This document shows, one piece after another, positions 36,775 through 46,850 of a DNA stretch of 64,000 bases. Every line of letters begins with the position of its first letter. Positions within the stretch are counted from its first letter, which is position 1. The position numbers and the translations under genes are program-made. The notes below the pieces were generated by a model. It was given only the letters and a program-made list of their open reading frames with translations, did not search any database and had not been told where the DNA came from. The stretch spans positions 4,666,501-4,730,500 of the forward strand of contig NZ_VFOV01000001.1 of the NCBI RefSeq assembly GCF_006716315.1, in the 5' to 3' direction. Source of the stretch: Nocardioides albertanoniae (GTDB lineage Bacteria > Actinomycetota > Actinomycetes > Propionibacteriales > Nocardioidaceae).

Positions 36775-38084
36775 TGCTTCGCCTCCGCCCATGCGGTCGA
36801 CTTCGTGGGATCGAAGGGGCAGCCACCCTGCTCGAGGTGGGCCAGGTATTCGTCCCGGAAGTATTTGATCGAGCTCGTGATCGGGCTCGTCGCACCATCA
36901 CCCAGCGCGCAGAACGAGCGGCCGAGGATGTTGTCGCACTGGTCGAGCAGCAGGTCGAGGTCTTCGGGGACACCGTCGCCCTTCTCCAGCCGCTCCAGCA
37001 CCTGCACCAGCCACCAGGTGCCTTCACGGCACGGGGTGCACTTGCCGCACGACTCGTGCTTGTAGAACTCCGTCCACCGCAGCACCGCGCGCACCACGCA
37101 CACCGAGTCGTCGAAGATCTGCAGTGCTCGGGTGCCGAGCATCGACCCGGCCGCCTGCACCCCTTCGAAGTCGAGGGGCACGTCGAGGTGCTCCTGGGTG
37201 AACAGCGGGGTCGAGGAGCCGCCGGGGGTCCAGAACTTCAGCTCGTGCCCCTTGCGTACGCCGCCGGCGAGCTCGATCAGCTTGCGCAGCGTGATGCCGA
37301 GCGGGGCCTCGAACTGGCCGGGCGTCTCGACGTGACCGGAGAGCGAGAAGATGCCGACGCCAGCCGACTTCTCGGTGCCCATGCCGGAGAACCAGTCGGC
37401 GCCGTTCTTCACGATCGCCGGCACCGAGGCGATCGACTCGGCGTTGTTGATCACCGTCGGGCTCGCGTAGAGACCGGCGACGGCCGGGAACGGCGGCCGG
37501 AGCCGGGGCTGACCACGGCGCCCCTCGAGCGAGTCGAGCAGCGCGGTCTCCTCACCACAGATGTAGGCCCCGGCACCGGCGTGCACGACCAGCTCGAGGT
37601 CGTAGCCGGAGCCGTGGATATTCTTGCCGAGGTGGCCGGCCGCGTACGCCTCGCGGACCGCAGCCTGCAGCCGCCGGATCACGTGCAGCACCTCGCCGCG
37701 TACGTAGATGAAGGCACGCTCGGCGCGGATCGCGTAGGAGGAGATGATCACGCCCTCGACCAGGGTGTGCGGCGAGGCCATCATCAGCGGGATGTCCTTG
37801 CACGTGCCCGGCTCGGACTCGTCGGCGTTGACCACGAGATAGCGCGGCTTGGGGTTGTCCGGGTCGGCCGGCGGCAGGAAGCCCCACTTCACGCCGGTCG
37901 GGAAGCCCGCACCACCACGGCCCCGGAGGCCGGAGTCCTTCACGGTCGTCTGCACGTCCTCCGGCGCCATCCCGAGCGCGACATCGAGAGCGTCGTAGCC
38001 CCCGGTCGCCGCGTAGGCGGACAGCGTCCAGGCCCGTTCGTCGCCCCAGTTGCTGGTCAGCACCGGGGTCAAGGTGTCGGTCAT
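36771..38084 (-). CDS. nuoF: NADH-quinone oxidoreductase subunit F
   Basis: This 437-residue NADH-binding subunit has GLRGRGGAGFPTGVKWGFLP for NADH/FMN, GAGAYICGEETALLDSLEG and the 4Fe-4S motif ESCGKCTPCREGTWW. It accepts electrons from NADH and passes them to NuoG. The ATG overlaps nuoE (ATGA). Confidence 0.98.
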   Translation of the reverse strand: MTDTLTPVLTSNWGDERAWTLSAYAATGGYDALDVALGMAPEDVQTTVKDSGLRGRGGAGFPTGVKWGFLPPADPDNPKPRYLVVNADESEPGTCKDIPLMMASPHTLVEGVIISSYAIRAERAFIYVRGEVLHVIRRLQAAVREAYAAGHLGKNIHGSGYDLELVVHAGAGAYICGEETALLDSLEGRRGQPRLRPPFPAVAGLYASPTVINNAESIASVPAIVKNGADWFSGMGTEKSAGVGIFSLSGHVETPGQFEAPLGITLRKLIELAGGVRKGHELKFWTPGGSSTPLFTQEHLDVPLDFEGVQAAGSMLGTRALQIFDDSVCVVRAVLRWTEFYKHESCGKCTPCREGTWWLVQVLERLEKGDGVPEDLDLLLDQCDNILGRSFCALGDGATSPITSSIKYFRDEYLAHLEQGGCPFDPTKSTAWAEAKQ

Positions 38085-38722
38085 GCCTCCGGCGCCTTCC
38101 AGTCGTTCTCGGCGGCCAGTCTCAGACCGACCTGGGATGCCTCGCCCGCCGCCGGGCCCTCGTCGACCAGCCCGTCCTCGAAGCCGGCCAGGACCCGCTC
38201 GGCCTCGCGCCAGGAGGTGATCTTCGCGCCGCGGGAGGCGACGACCTCGCGGCCCGCGCTCAGGTCGTCGACCAGCCTCATCGCCGACTCCGGCGTCTGG
38301 TTGTCGAAGAACTCCCAGTTGACCATCACCACCGGCGCGTAGTCGCAGGCCGCGTTGCACTCGATGTGCTCGAGCGTGACCGAACCGTCGGCGCTGGTCT
38401 CGTCGTTGCCGATCTCGAGCTTCTCGCGCAGGCAGGCGAAGATCTCGTCGCCGCCCATGACAGCGCACAGGGTGTTGGTGCAGACCCCGACGTGGTGAGT
38501 GCCGACGGGGTGGCGCTTGTACATCGTGTAGAACGTCGCCACGCCGCTGACCTCGGCAGGGGTCAGCCCCAGCACCTCGGCGCACGCGTCGATGCCCTCG
38601 GGCGTGACGCGTCCTTCCACCGACTGCACCAGGTGGAGCATCGGCAGCAGCCCGGACCGGGCCTGCGGGTAGCGAGCGGCGATCTCCCGCAGCTCGTCGA
38701 ACGTCTCCGGAGCCAACGTCAT
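38081..38722 (-). CDS. nuoE: NADH-quinone oxidoreductase subunit E
   Basis: This 213-residue thioredoxin-like 2Fe-2S subunit has [31 protein letters not shown] and [17 protein letters not shown], which supply the four Cys. The ATG overlaps nuoD (ATGA). Confidence 0.97.
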   Translation of the reverse strand: MTLAPETFDELREIAARYPQARSGLLPMLHLVQSVEGRVTPEGIDACAEVLGLTPAEVSGVATFYTMYKRHPVGTHHVGVCTNTLCAVMGGDEIFACLREKLEIGNDETSADGSVTLEHIECNAACDYAPVVMVNWEFFDNQTPESAMRLVDDLSAGREVVASRGAKITSWREAERVLAGFEDGLVDEGPAAGEASQVGLRLAAENDWKAPEA

Positions 38723-40041
38723 CGGTCGACGCCTCCCATCACCGGGTCGATGGACGCGATCGCCACGATCACGTCGGCCACCATGCCGCCCTCGGACATC
38801 ACGCTCGTGGCCTGCAGGTTGGTGAACGACGGGTCGCGGAAGTGGACCCGGTAGGGCTTGGTGCCACCGTCGCTGACCACGTGGGCGCCGAGCTCGCCGC
38901 GCGGCGACTCGAGCGCGACGTACGCCTGGCCGGCAGGCACGCGGAAGCCCTCGGTGACCAGCTTGAAGTGGTGGATCAGGGCCTCCATCGACTCACCCAT
39001 GATGTGGCGGATGTGGTCGAGCGAGTTGCCCTGGCCGTCGGAGCCGACGGAGAGCTGCGATGGCCAGGCGATCTTCTTGTCGGCGACCATGACGGGCGCC
39101 CCCTCGAGGTCGGCGAGCCGCTTGGTGGCCTGCTCCATCAGGCGCAGCGACTCCCACATCTCGGCGAGCCGGATCCGGAAGCGGCCGTAGGAGTCGGAGG
39201 TGTCCCAGGTGATGACCTCGAACTCGTACTCCTCGTAGCCGCAGTAGGGCTGCGTCTTGCGCAGGTCCCACGGGTAGCCGGTCGCGCGCAGGATCGGGCC
39301 GGTGAGCCCGAGCGCGAGGCAGCCCTCCAGGTCGAGGTAGCCGACCTGCTCGAGGCGGCCCTTGAAGATCGGGTTGGCGTTGCACAGCGCGGCGTACTCC
39401 TCGAGCCGCTTCTTCATCAGCTCGATGAACTCCTCGAGCCGCGCGACGGTGCCCTCGGGCACGTCCTGGGCGATGCCGCCGGGGCGGATGTAGGCGTGGT
39501 TCATCCGGAGGCCGGTGATGAACTCGAACAGGTCGAGGCACAGCTCACGCTCGCGGAACCCGATGGTCATCACGGTCAGCGCGCCGAGCTCCATGCCGCC
39601 GGTCGCGATCGCGACCAGGTGGGAGGAGATCCGGTTGAGCTCCATCAGCAGGAGCCGGATCACGTTGGCCTTCTCCGGCACCTCGGCGCCGATGCCGAGC
39701 AGCTTCTCCACACCCAGGACGTACGCCGTCTCGTTGAAGATCGGCGAGAGGTAGTCCATCCGGGTGACGAAGGTGGTGCCCTGCGTCCAGGAGCGGAACT
39801 CCATGTTCTTCTCGATGCCCGTGTGCAGGTAGCCGATGCCGGCACGCGCCTCGGTGACGGTCTCGCCCTCGAGCTCGAGGATCAGTCGCAGCACCCCGTG
39901 GGTCGAGGGATGCTGCGGACCCATGTTGACGACGATCCGCTCGTCCTTGACGTCCTTGAGGGCGTCGGTCAGCTCGTCCCAGTCCTGGCCGGTGACGGTG
40001 AACGTACGCTCGTCGCCGGTCGGCTCAGCGGTCGCGGTCAT
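38719..40041 (-). CDS. nuoD: NADH-quinone oxidoreductase subunit D
   Basis: This 440-residue 49-kDa-type subunit has [20 protein letters not shown], the quinone-site start, and [36 protein letters not shown] and the terminal [18 protein letters not shown] are conserved. It forms the quinone pocket with NuoB and NuoH. The ATG overlaps nuoC (ATGA). Confidence 0.98.
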   Translation of the reverse strand: MTATAEPTGDERTFTVTGQDWDELTDALKDVKDERIVVNMGPQHPSTHGVLRLILELEGETVTEARAGIGYLHTGIEKNMEFRSWTQGTTFVTRMDYLSPIFNETAYVLGVEKLLGIGAEVPEKANVIRLLLMELNRISSHLVAIATGGMELGALTVMTIGFRERELCLDLFEFITGLRMNHAYIRPGGIAQDVPEGTVARLEEFIELMKKRLEEYAALCNANPIFKGRLEQVGYLDLEGCLALGLTGPILRATGYPWDLRKTQPYCGYEEYEFEVITWDTSDSYGRFRIRLAEMWESLRLMEQATKRLADLEGAPVMVADKKIAWPSQLSVGSDGQGNSLDHIRHIMGESMEALIHHFKLVTEGFRVPAGQAYVALESPRGELGAHVVSDGGTKPYRVHFRDPSFTNLQATSVMSEGGMVADVIVAIASIDPVMGGVDR

Positions 40042-40718
40042 GAGTAGGACCTCCTCTGGTCCGGCGGCGGGATCGTCGCGCCCTTGTATTCCACGGGGAT
40101 GCCGCCGAGCGGGTAGTCCTTGCGCTGCGGATGGCCTGGCCAGTCGTCGGGCATCAGGATGCGGGTCAGGCCCGGGTGGCCGTCGAAGACGATCCCGAAC
40201 ATGTCGTAGGTCTCCCGCTCGTGCCAGTCGAGCGTGGGGTAGACGCTCACGCCGCTCGGCACGTGCGGGTCGGCGTCGGGGGCCGACGTCTCGATCCGCA
40301 CCCGGCGGTTGAAGGTCATCGAGAGCAGGTGGTACACCGCGTGCAGCTCGCCACCGTGATCGCTCAACCCCTGGTCAGCGGGGTAGTGAACCCCGGAGAC
40401 CCCCGAGCAGAGCTCGAAACGCAGCTCGTCGCGCAGCACCTTCAAGGCCTCGAACAGCCGCTCGCGGCGTACGTGGAAGGTCAGCTCGCCGCGGTGGATG
40501 ACCGCGTCGGCGTCGGCGAACGCGAGCGCATCGGCGACCTCCTTGAACCAGCCGCCGTAGGGCTGCACGCCGACGTCACTGGTGCGGCTCGGCATCGCGT
40601 GCTGACGGGTCAGCCCGCCGTAGCCGCTGGTGTCGCCGGAGTCCTGCACGCCGAACATGCCGGTGCTCTGGTTGTCTCCGGCCTGGTTGCTTCCGGCCTG
40701 GTCGTTCGCCTCGTTCAC
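40038..40718 (-). CDS. nuoC: NADH-quinone oxidoreductase subunit C
   Basis: This 226-residue 30-kDa-type subunit has a polar N-terminal extension of about 50 residues, rich in Asn, Gln and Gly. The core has [20 protein letters not shown] and [20 protein letters not shown], then [20 protein letters not shown]. The GTG at 40718 overlaps nuoB (GTGA). Confidence 0.96.
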   Translation of the reverse strand: MNEANDQAGSNQAGDNQSTGMFGVQDSGDTSGYGGLTRQHAMPSRTSDVGVQPYGGWFKEVADALAFADADAVIHRGELTFHVRRERLFEALKVLRDELRFELCSGVSGVHYPADQGLSDHGGELHAVYHLLSMTFNRRVRIETSAPDADPHVPSGVSVYPTLDWHERETYDMFGIVFDGHPGLTRILMPDDWPGHPQRKDYPLGGIPVEYKGATIPPPDQRRSYS

Positions 40719-41269
40719 CGCAGGAGTCCCGTCTGGTCGATCAGCGGCAGCTGGCGCAGCGCGGCGGTCTCCTGAGCGGCTTCCTCGGCCTCGGCGTTGA
40801 CGCCGAGCGAGCCACCCTGGATCTGTTCGTGGAGCTTCACGATCGCGTCGATCAGCATCTCGGGCCGCGGCGGGCAGCCGGGCAGATACATGTCGACGGG
40901 CACGATGTGGTCGACGCCCTGCACGATCGCGTAGTTGTTGAACATGCCGCCGCTGCTGGCGCAGACGCCCATCGCGAGCACCCACTTCGGCTCCGGCATC
41001 TGGTCGTAGATCTGGCGCAGCACCGGGGCCATCTTCTGGCTCACCCGACCGGCGACGATCATCAGGTCGGCCTGCCGCGGCGAGGCCCGGAAGACCTCCA
41101 TGCCATACCTGGCCAGGTCGTACTTCGGCCCGCCCGACGTCATCATCTCGATCGCGCAGCACGCGAGACCGAACGTCGCCGGCCACAGGCTCGCCTTGCG
41201 GAAGTAGCCGGCCAGACCTTCGACCGTGGTCAGCAGTACGCCCGAGGGAAGCTTCTCTTCTAGACCCAT
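40715..41269 (-). CDS. nuoB: NADH-quinone oxidoreductase subunit B
   Basis: This 184-residue subunit binds cluster N2. The ligand motifs are [28 protein letters not shown] and [14 protein letters not shown]. The ATG at 41269 follows an AGAGGA site. It is 135 bp from nuoA, the only sizeable gap in the operon. Confidence 0.98.
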   Translation of the reverse strand: MGLEEKLPSGVLLTTVEGLAGYFRKASLWPATFGLACCAIEMMTSGGPKYDLARYGMEVFRASPRQADLMIVAGRVSQKMAPVLRQIYDQMPEPKWVLAMGVCASSGGMFNNYAIVQGVDHIVPVDMYLPGCPPRPEMLIDAIVKLHEQIQGGSLGVNAEAEEAAQETAALRQLPLIDQTGLLR

Positions 41270-41404
41270 ATCAGTTTCCTCTCGCTGAGGGTCGCGAGGC
41301 GCTGCGCATGCCAAGGCCGACGAGGGAGGTCGACCTTCGTGCTGAGCGCAGCGGAGCGGTCGACGACCGAGGAGAACGCAGGCAGGTGCAGTGCATCGCG
41401 GGCC
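41270..41404 (-). other. nuoA-nuoB spacer with palindromic repeat remnant
   Basis: No gene. About 41326-41377 contains two GGTCGAC blocks enclosing a core read on the minus strand as CGCTCCGCTGCGCTCAGC. This resembles the core CGCTCGCTGCGCTCGC in the nuoG insertion, so it is probably a degenerate copy of the same dispersed element. Confidence 0.45.
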
Positions 41405-41761
41405 TCAGTCCCATTCCAGTCCGCCGCGACGCCAGACGTAGGCGTACGCAACAAAGACGGTCAGCAGGAACAGGCCCATCTCGGCGAGACCGAACCACCC
41501 CATCGAGTCGAACCTGACGGCCCACGGGTAGAGGAAGATGATCTCGATGTCGAAGATGATGAAGAGCATCGCGGTGATGTAGTACTTCACCGGGAATCGA
41601 CCGCCGAGCGCCTGTGGCGTGGCCTCGATCCCGCACTCGTAGGGGTCGGCCTTGGCCTGGTTGGCTCGGCTCGGTCCGACGACCGAGCTCATGACCACCG
41701 AACCGACCGCGAAGAGCGTCGCCAGTCCCGCCAAGGCGAGCACCGGCACGTAGAGCTCCAT
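41405..41761 (-). CDS. nuoA: NADH-quinone oxidoreductase subunit A
   Basis: This 118-residue subunit has three helices. KADPYECGIEATPQALGGRF and YYITAMLFIIFDIEIIFLYP carry the conserved acidic residues. The ATG at 41761 follows GGAGGCGAG closely. It is the first gene of the nuoA-N operon. Confidence 0.97.
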   Translation of the reverse strand: MELYVPVLALAGLATLFAVGSVVMSSVVGPSRANQAKADPYECGIEATPQALGGRFPVKYYITAMLFIIFDIEIIFLYPWAVRFDSMGWFGLAEMGLFLLTVFVAYAYVWRRGGLEWD

Positions 41762-41788
41762 CTCGCCTCCATACACACGCTTGTTGCG

Positions 41789-41805
41789 CTGCTGGCTTCC
41801 AGCAG
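41789..41805 (-). promoter_or_regulatory. Small hairpin in the nuoA leader
   Basis: Perfect arms CTGCTGG and CCAGCAG with a 3-nt loop, about 28 nt before the nuoA start. It is probably in the mRNA leader and may affect stability. Confidence 0.35.
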
Positions 41806-41824
41806 TGAGCGCCACTTCGTGACT

Positions 41825-41858
41825 TTGTGAACCGAATCACAATGTGCGCCGGGTCACA
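41825..41858. promoter_or_regulatory. Two tandem CRP/GlxR-type boxes upstream of nuoA
   Basis: Box 1 (41825-41842) is TTGTGA-N6-TCACAA, a perfect match to the CRP pattern TGTGA-N6-TCACA. Box 2 (41843-41858) is TGTGC-N6-TCACA, one mismatch. Their centres are 17 bp apart. They lie 64-97 bp upstream of nuoA, so a cAMP-responsive Crp/GlxR-type regulator probably controls complex I. Confidence 0.6.
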
Positions 41859-41993
41859 TCTTGCCACTCCTGAGGGGGATTGCAAGCGGCTTGCGGGATC
41901 GCAGCCTCTGCACTTTTACGCAGCGGCGTGGAGGTGCGTGATCATCCGGCGGCAAACTCCCGCAGAATCACGCCATGGTGTGGATCCGGTCGG

Positions 41994-42671
41994 TCAGGCG
42001 TCGGGGTCCGAGTCTGAGCCCGGGGCCGGGTCCGGACGGATCCAGCCGTTGGCGATGCCGTTCCTGACGATCGCGTCCGTGGCTTTGCCGAGAGTCGTGC
42101 TCGCCGCGACCACGCCGGCCTCGCGGCCGCGGATCTTCGACTCGGTCGCGCCCGGCATCCGCCAGGTGCCGCCGCGGTTGAGCCAGTTGAGCAGCATCGG
42201 CTCGAGGCGGTCGATGCCCTTGCAGAACCTGGCTTCCGGGGTCTCGGCGGCCTCGAACTCGTCCCACAGGGCCCGGATCTCGCGCGCCTGGTCCTCCGGG
42301 AGCAACGGGAAGAGCCGCTCTGCCGCCGCGACCTCGCGTTCGACCTGGCCGACGACGGCCGCGGGGTCGAAGACCGGGCTGTCACCGGCATAGATCTCGA
42401 CCATGTCGTGGATGATCACGAGCTTCATCGCATGGCCGACATCGATCGGCTCGTTGGCGTACTCGGCCAGGAGCAGCACCATCAGCGCGAGATGCCAGGA
42501 GTGCTCCGCGTCGTTCTCGCGGCGCTCCACCGCGGCCAGCCCCGAGGCGCGCAGGATCGTCTTGAGCCTGTCGGCCTCGGCGATGAAGGTCAGCTGCGCT
42601 CGCAGCCGATCATCGATCTCGTCCGGGAGCGGGTTCAGGTCGATGATCAGGTCGGCGGGCGAGTCGTCCAT
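41994..42671 (-). CDS. HD-domain hydrolase (YfbR/HDDC2-like)
   Basis: This 225-residue protein has the HD metal site: AEHSWHLALMVLLLAEYAN gives the first His, VIIHDMVEIYAGD the HD pair. The pattern and length fit 5'-deoxynucleotidases of the YfbR/HDDC2 type that remove phosphate from dNMPs. A C-terminal region (MPGATESKIRGREAGVVAAS) is less familiar. It is on the same strand as the ankyrin gene and ends before the nuo promoter. Confidence 0.82.
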   Translation of the reverse strand: MDDSPADLIIDLNPLPDEIDDRLRAQLTFIAEADRLKTILRASGLAAVERRENDAEHSWHLALMVLLLAEYANEPIDVGHAMKLVIIHDMVEIYAGDSPVFDPAAVVGQVEREVAAAERLFPLLPEDQAREIRALWDEFEAAETPEARFCKGIDRLEPMLLNWLNRGGTWRMPGATESKIRGREAGVVAASTTLGKATDAIVRNGIANGWIRPDPAPGSDSDPDA

Positions 42672-42721
42672 GCGCCGACCTTCGCATGCGGCGTACGTCC
42701 GGGGGAAGCGACTTACTCCGG

Positions 42722-43393
42722 TCAGCGAGCGGGCAGGGGCCTCGTCGAACGGGTCACGTACGCCGCCCCCTCGGGCCCCACCACGGCGTAGGAGTCGCCG
42801 AGCCGGGAGCTGTACTCGAGGTGGGCACGGCCCCAGAACATGCCGATCCGGATACCGCCGTACATGCCCGGAGCGGTGAACCAGGCCTCCTCGGGGCCGC
42901 GCTCCTCGCAGATGAGCCGGATGTCGAACGTACGCAGCTGGTGGTCGCCACGGAAGTCGTGGGTCAGCTCGCCGAGGGTGGCGTTCACGTGATGGTTGAC
43001 GCCCTCGAGATGGTCGCCGAGCGGCGTGCCGGGGCGGAAGTAGGGGTCGAGCATGTCGAGCAGGTGGGCGTGCCCCCGCCGCTTGGCGAGCTGGTAGGGG
43101 GTCTCGCCGTGAGCGGTGGGCAGCGACCGGACCCCACCCAGCGAGAGCAGCTCCTGCACGGTCTCCCTCGGCGCACCGAGGTAGGCGGCGTGGTGGAGCG
43201 GCGTGAACATCGACTCGCCGCCGATCTTCCAGGTGTTGACGCCGACGGTGTAGTCGTTGCGCACCTGTGAGAGCGCCCGGCGCCAGTCGCCCTGGGCGGC
43301 GGCGTCGGTCAGGGAGTCCCGGGCCTTCACCGCGGCGGGACCATAGGCCTCGCGGGGCATCAAGATGCCATCCCATGGCAACGTGGTTGTCAT
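42722..43393 (-). CDS. Ankyrin-repeat protein
   Basis: This 223-residue protein has at least two ankyrin repeats (MFTPLHHAAYLGAPRETVQE, then ETPYQLAKRRGHAHLLDML) in residues 60-140. The C-terminal 80 residues have HHVNATLGELTHDF, RLICEERGPEEAW and RAHLEYSSRLGDSYAVVG, a compact domain I cannot assign. It may bind a partner protein. The start is ATG at 43393. Confidence 0.75.
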   Translation of the reverse strand: MTTTLPWDGILMPREAYGPAAVKARDSLTDAAAQGDWRRALSQVRNDYTVGVNTWKIGGESMFTPLHHAAYLGAPRETVQELLSLGGVRSLPTAHGETPYQLAKRRGHAHLLDMLDPYFRPGTPLGDHLEGVNHHVNATLGELTHDFRGDHQLRTFDIRLICEERGPEEAWFTAPGMYGGIRIGMFWGRAHLEYSSRLGDSYAVVGPEGAAYVTRSTRPLPAR

Positions 43394-43413
43394 ATTCCGA
43401 ACTTTCGCAGAGA

Positions 43414-44103
43414 TCAGGCGGTTGCGTGATGAAGTGCGACGATTCCGCCGGACAGGTTCGTCCAGGTCGGCGTCTGCCAACCGGCTGAGGAGAGCATCGC
43501 GGCCAGCCCCGCCTGGTCGGGCCAGGCCCGGATGGACTCGGCGAGGTAGACGTAGGCGTCAGGAGATGAGGACACTGCCCGGGCGACCGGCGGAAGCGCC
43601 TTCATGAGGTATTCGACGTAGACCGTGCGGAACGGCTTCCAGGTCGGGTGCGAGAACTCGCAGACCACGATCCGGCCGCCGGGGCGGGTGACGCGGCGCA
43701 GCTCACGCAGACCCGCCTCCGGGTCGACGATGTTGCGCAGGCCGAACGAGATGGTGACCGCGTCGAACGTGCCGTCGCGGTAGGGCAGCCTGGTGCCGTC
43801 GCCCGCGGTGAACGGCAGGTGCGGCTTGGCCTCCTTGCCGACCTGGAGCATGCCGATCGAGAAGTCGGTCGGCACGACCTCGGCGCCCGCGTCGAGGAAC
43901 GGCTGCGACGAGGTGCCGGTGCCGGCGGCGAGGTCGAGGACGATCTCCCCCGGCTTGGGATCGACCGCCTTGATGACCTCGCGTCGCCAGCGCCGGTCCT
44001 GCCCGAGCGAGAGCACGTCGTTGGTGACGTCGTAGCGCTTGGCCACGGCGTCGAACATCCGGCGAACCTCACCGGGCTGCTTGTCCAGATCTGCTCGGGT
44101 CAC
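43414..44103 (-). CDS. menG: Demethylmenaquinone methyltransferase
   Basis: This 229-residue class I SAM methyltransferase of the UbiE/MenG family has [40 protein letters not shown] (SAM loop) and [20 protein letters not shown]. It does the last step of menaquinone synthesis. The GTG at 44103 is the only good start. It is divergent from menF across the small membrane-anchored gene. Confidence 0.94.
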   Translation of the reverse strand: MTRADLDKQPGEVRRMFDAVAKRYDVTNDVLSLGQDRRWRREVIKAVDPKPGEIVLDLAAGTGTSSQPFLDAGAEVVPTDFSIGMLQVGKEAKPHLPFTAGDGTRLPYRDGTFDAVTISFGLRNIVDPEAGLRELRRVTRPGGRIVVCEFSHPTWKPFRTVYVEYLMKALPPVARAVSSSPDAYVYLAESIRAWPDQAGLAAMLSSAGWQTPTWTNLSGGIVALHHATA

Positions 44104-44125
44104 GGGTGTGTAGGCCCCGGTCTCC

Positions 44126-44707
44126 TCAGGCGAGCTTCTTGAAGATCTCGTCGGCGTACTTCGCCGCTTCCTTCTTCGAGGTCGCGGTGGCCTGGACGGT
44201 CACGTCGTCGGTGGCGTGCGAGCAGGTCGCCTGCGTCTGACCGGTCTGCTGGTCGGCGCTGGAGTAGCAGACGTTGTCGCGCACGTTGGAGACCTCGCCA
44301 CCGCCGTAGTAGGCGCTGCCGTCGCCCGCGAAGGCGCGGATCAGGACAGACTTCTTCATGTCCTTGGAGATGTAGGTGCGCGAAGCCATCGAGAAGCCGA
44401 GCGCCTTGGACACGTTGCGGTCCTCGGTCTTCGCACCAGCCGCGCTCTGCTTGATGAAGGTGTCGAGCTGGTCCTCGGTGGCACCCTGCTTCTTGATCAC
44501 GTCGAGGTCGTAGGACGACTTCTTGTCAGCGGGGTTCAGGCCGCCGGAGAGCGTCTGCGGGAGGCTGATCTTCGCGCCGGACGAGGACTCGGAGTCGCCA
44601 ACCCATCGCGGCAGGCCCACGCCGAGCACGACCAGCAGCGCAAGGCCGATGATGCCGAGGGTGATGCCGTTCTCTGCGATGAACGACTGTTCTTTGTTGG
44701 TACTCAC
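44126..44707 (-). CDS. Membrane-anchored extracytoplasmic protein, unknown
   Basis: This 193-residue protein has one N-terminal helix ([20 protein letters not shown]) and an external domain with two Cys in [21 protein letters not shown], likely a disulfide. I do not recognise the family. The GTG start at 44707 lies 121 bp from the divergent menF start and the stop is 23 bp upstream of menG. Confidence 0.65.
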   Translation of the reverse strand: MSTNKEQSFIAENGITLGIIGLALLVVLGVGLPRWVGDSESSSGAKISLPQTLSGGLNPADKKSSYDLDVIKKQGATEDQLDTFIKQSAAGAKTEDRNVSKALGFSMASRTYISKDMKKSVLIRAFAGDGSAYYGGGEVSNVRDNVCYSSADQQTGQTQATCSHATDDVTVQATATSKKEAAKYADEIFKKLA

Positions 44708-44827
44708 GCCAGCGCACGCTACAACCCAGGTGGTGACCAACGGAAGCGGGGGCTCGATGGCCGATATCACCTCCGATCGGATCACTTCGGCTCGTCTCCC
44801 CCGCCACCACGCCGATATCCTGGGTCG

Positions 44828-46150
44828 GTGAGCCAACTCCCCACAACGTCCTCGCTTCGCTCCGGGGGCCACGGCGACCCCGAGAAGAGTGAGTCTGAGC
44901 AGCGGGCTCTGGTCGCCACGACCGTGGCGCTCGACGCGGGCTCGGAAACCCTGGACGACCTGCTCGCACTGCTCCCCGCCCGGCGCCGAGTCCTCTCCTG
45001 GGTCCGCCACGGCGAAGGCCTCGTCGGCTGGGGCACCGCGGCCCAGATCCGCACGTCGGGCCCCGAACGGTTCGCGCACGCGACCAAGTGGTTCGACGAG
45101 CTCGCCGCCGCCTCGACGGTCTCCGACGAGGTCGAGGTGCCCGGCAGCGGCCTGATCGGCTTCGGGTCCTTCGCGTTCGCCGACCTGCCCGGCTATTCGG
45201 TGTTCACGGTGCCGTCGGTCGTCGTCGGCCGCCGCGGTGACGCGGCCTGGGTGACCACCATCGGGCCGGCCGCCTCGCCGCCGCCGGTGCTGGCACCCAC
45301 CGCCCCGCCCGAGTCGCCGCGCGATGTCGTGTTCGCCGATGCGTACGTCGACGGCGAGCACTGGATGCGCATCGTCGCCGACGCCGTCTCCCGCCTCCAG
45401 GCCGGCGATCTCGACAAGGTCGTCCTCGCTCGAGACCTGCTGGCCGCCGCCGACGCCCCGATCGACATCCGCGCGGTGCTGCGGCGCTTGGCCGACACCT
45501 ACCCGACGTGCTGGACGTTCCACGTCGACGACCTCTTCGGCGCGACACCCGAGCTCCTCGTACGCCGCGAGCGCGGCCTGGTCACCTCGCGCGTGCTCGC
45601 CGGCACGATCTGGCCGACCGGCGAGGATGCCGACCCGCAACGATCCAGCGACCTCGCCCTGGCCGCCTCGCTCTCCGAGTCGTCGAAGAACCTCGAGGAG
45701 CACGAGTACGCCGCCAGGTCGGTCGCCGACGCCCTGGAGCCGCACTGCTCCTCGATGAACGTGCCCGAGGCTCCGTTCGTGCTCAAGCTCCCCAACGTGA
45801 TGCACCTGGCCACCGACATCACGGGCGTGGCCAGCGACGGGGTGAGCTCGCTCGACCTCGCCGCCGCGCTGCACCCCTCGGCCGCGGTCGGCGGCACCCC
45901 TCGCGAGCAAGCCGTCGACCTGATCGCCGAGATCGAGTCGATGGAGCGTGCCCGATACGCCGGACCGGTCGGCTGGATGGACGCCACCGGTGACGGCGAG
46001 TGGGGCATCGCGCTGCGGTCTGCCGAGATGATCGACGACCACACCGCCCGGCTGTTCGCCGGCTGCGGCATCGTCGCGGGCTCCGACCCGGAGACCGAGC
46101 TGGCCGAGACCCAGGCCAAGTTCGTCCCCATCCGCGACGCCCTGTCCTGA
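44828..46150 (+). CDS. menF: Isochorismate synthase
   Basis: This 440-residue chorismate-using enzyme has FHVDDLFGATPELLVRRERG, ASLSESSKNLEEHEYAARSV, LHPSAAVGGTPREQAVDLI and GPVGWMDATGDGEWGIALRS, all typical of MenF/DhbC. It makes isochorismate for menaquinone; a siderophore use cannot be excluded but no such genes are near. The GTG at 44828 has a weak site, so the start may shift. Confidence 0.9.
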   Translation: MSQLPTTSSLRSGGHGDPEKSESEQRALVATTVALDAGSETLDDLLALLPARRRVLSWVRHGEGLVGWGTAAQIRTSGPERFAHATKWFDELAAASTVSDEVEVPGSGLIGFGSFAFADLPGYSVFTVPSVVVGRRGDAAWVTTIGPAASPPPVLAPTAPPESPRDVVFADAYVDGEHWMRIVADAVSRLQAGDLDKVVLARDLLAAADAPIDIRAVLRRLADTYPTCWTFHVDDLFGATPELLVRRERGLVTSRVLAGTIWPTGEDADPQRSSDLALAASLSESSKNLEEHEYAARSVADALEPHCSSMNVPEAPFVLKLPNVMHLATDITGVASDGVSSLDLAAALHPSAAVGGTPREQAVDLIAEIESMERARYAGPVGWMDATGDGEWGIALRSAEMIDDHTARLFAGCGIVAGSDPETELAETQAKFVPIRDALS

Positions 46151-46217
46151 CCCGTAGCCCTGACCGGCAGCCCTGACCGGCGCCGTGGGGTGGATCCCGC
46201 GCGATAGGTTCGTCGGC

Positions 46218-46850
46218 ATGAGGATCACGAAGTTCGGCCATGCCTGTGTCCGGATCGAGCACGACGGGGCGGTGGTGGTCGTCGACCCGGGCGTCTTCAC
46301 CCAGCCCGAGGCGCTCGACGGCGCGACGGCGGTGCTGATCACCCACGAGCACCCCGACCACTACAGCCCCGCGCTCCTGGAGGGCAACGACGCCCCGGTC
46401 TACACGATCGGCGCTGTCGCGGCACAGATCGAGAAGGGTGCGCCCGCGGTGCACGAACGTACGACGGTGGTGGGCCCGGGCGAGTCGTTCGACGCCGGCC
46501 TGCCCGTCACCGCGGTCAACGAGAAGCACGCGGTGATCCACCCCGACATGCCCCACTTCGACAACTCCGGCTACCTGATCACCGCCGGCGACCAGACCCT
46601 CTTCCACCCGGGCGACGCCCTCGACGGCCCCGGCCGTCCGGTGGACGTGCTCTTCCTGCCCGTCTCCGCGCCGTGGGCACGCTCGTCGGAGCTGATCGAC
46701 TTCGCCCGCGACACCGGCGCCTCCCGCACCGTCGCCATCCACGACCGGATCTACTCCGACGCCGGCGCCAACGTCTTCGACACCCAGGCCGGTGCCCTGA
46801 TCCCCGCCGAGCGCGGCTACGTACGCCTCGCGGACGGAGCCGATCTCTGA
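46218..46850 (+). CDS. MBL-fold metal-dependent hydrolase
   Basis: This 210-residue protein resembles UlaG/YcfH-like beta-lactamase-fold hydrolases. It starts with RITKFGHACVRIEHDGAVVV and has the metal motif LITHEHPDHYSP, then LFHPGDALDGPG. The substrate is unknown. The stop shares a base with the start of the YciI-like gene (TGATG). Confidence 0.85.
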   Translation: MRITKFGHACVRIEHDGAVVVVDPGVFTQPEALDGATAVLITHEHPDHYSPALLEGNDAPVYTIGAVAAQIEKGAPAVHERTTVVGPGESFDAGLPVTAVNEKHAVIHPDMPHFDNSGYLITAGDQTLFHPGDALDGPGRPVDVLFLPVSAPWARSSELIDFARDTGASRTVAIHDRIYSDAGANVFDTQAGALIPAERGYVRLADGADL

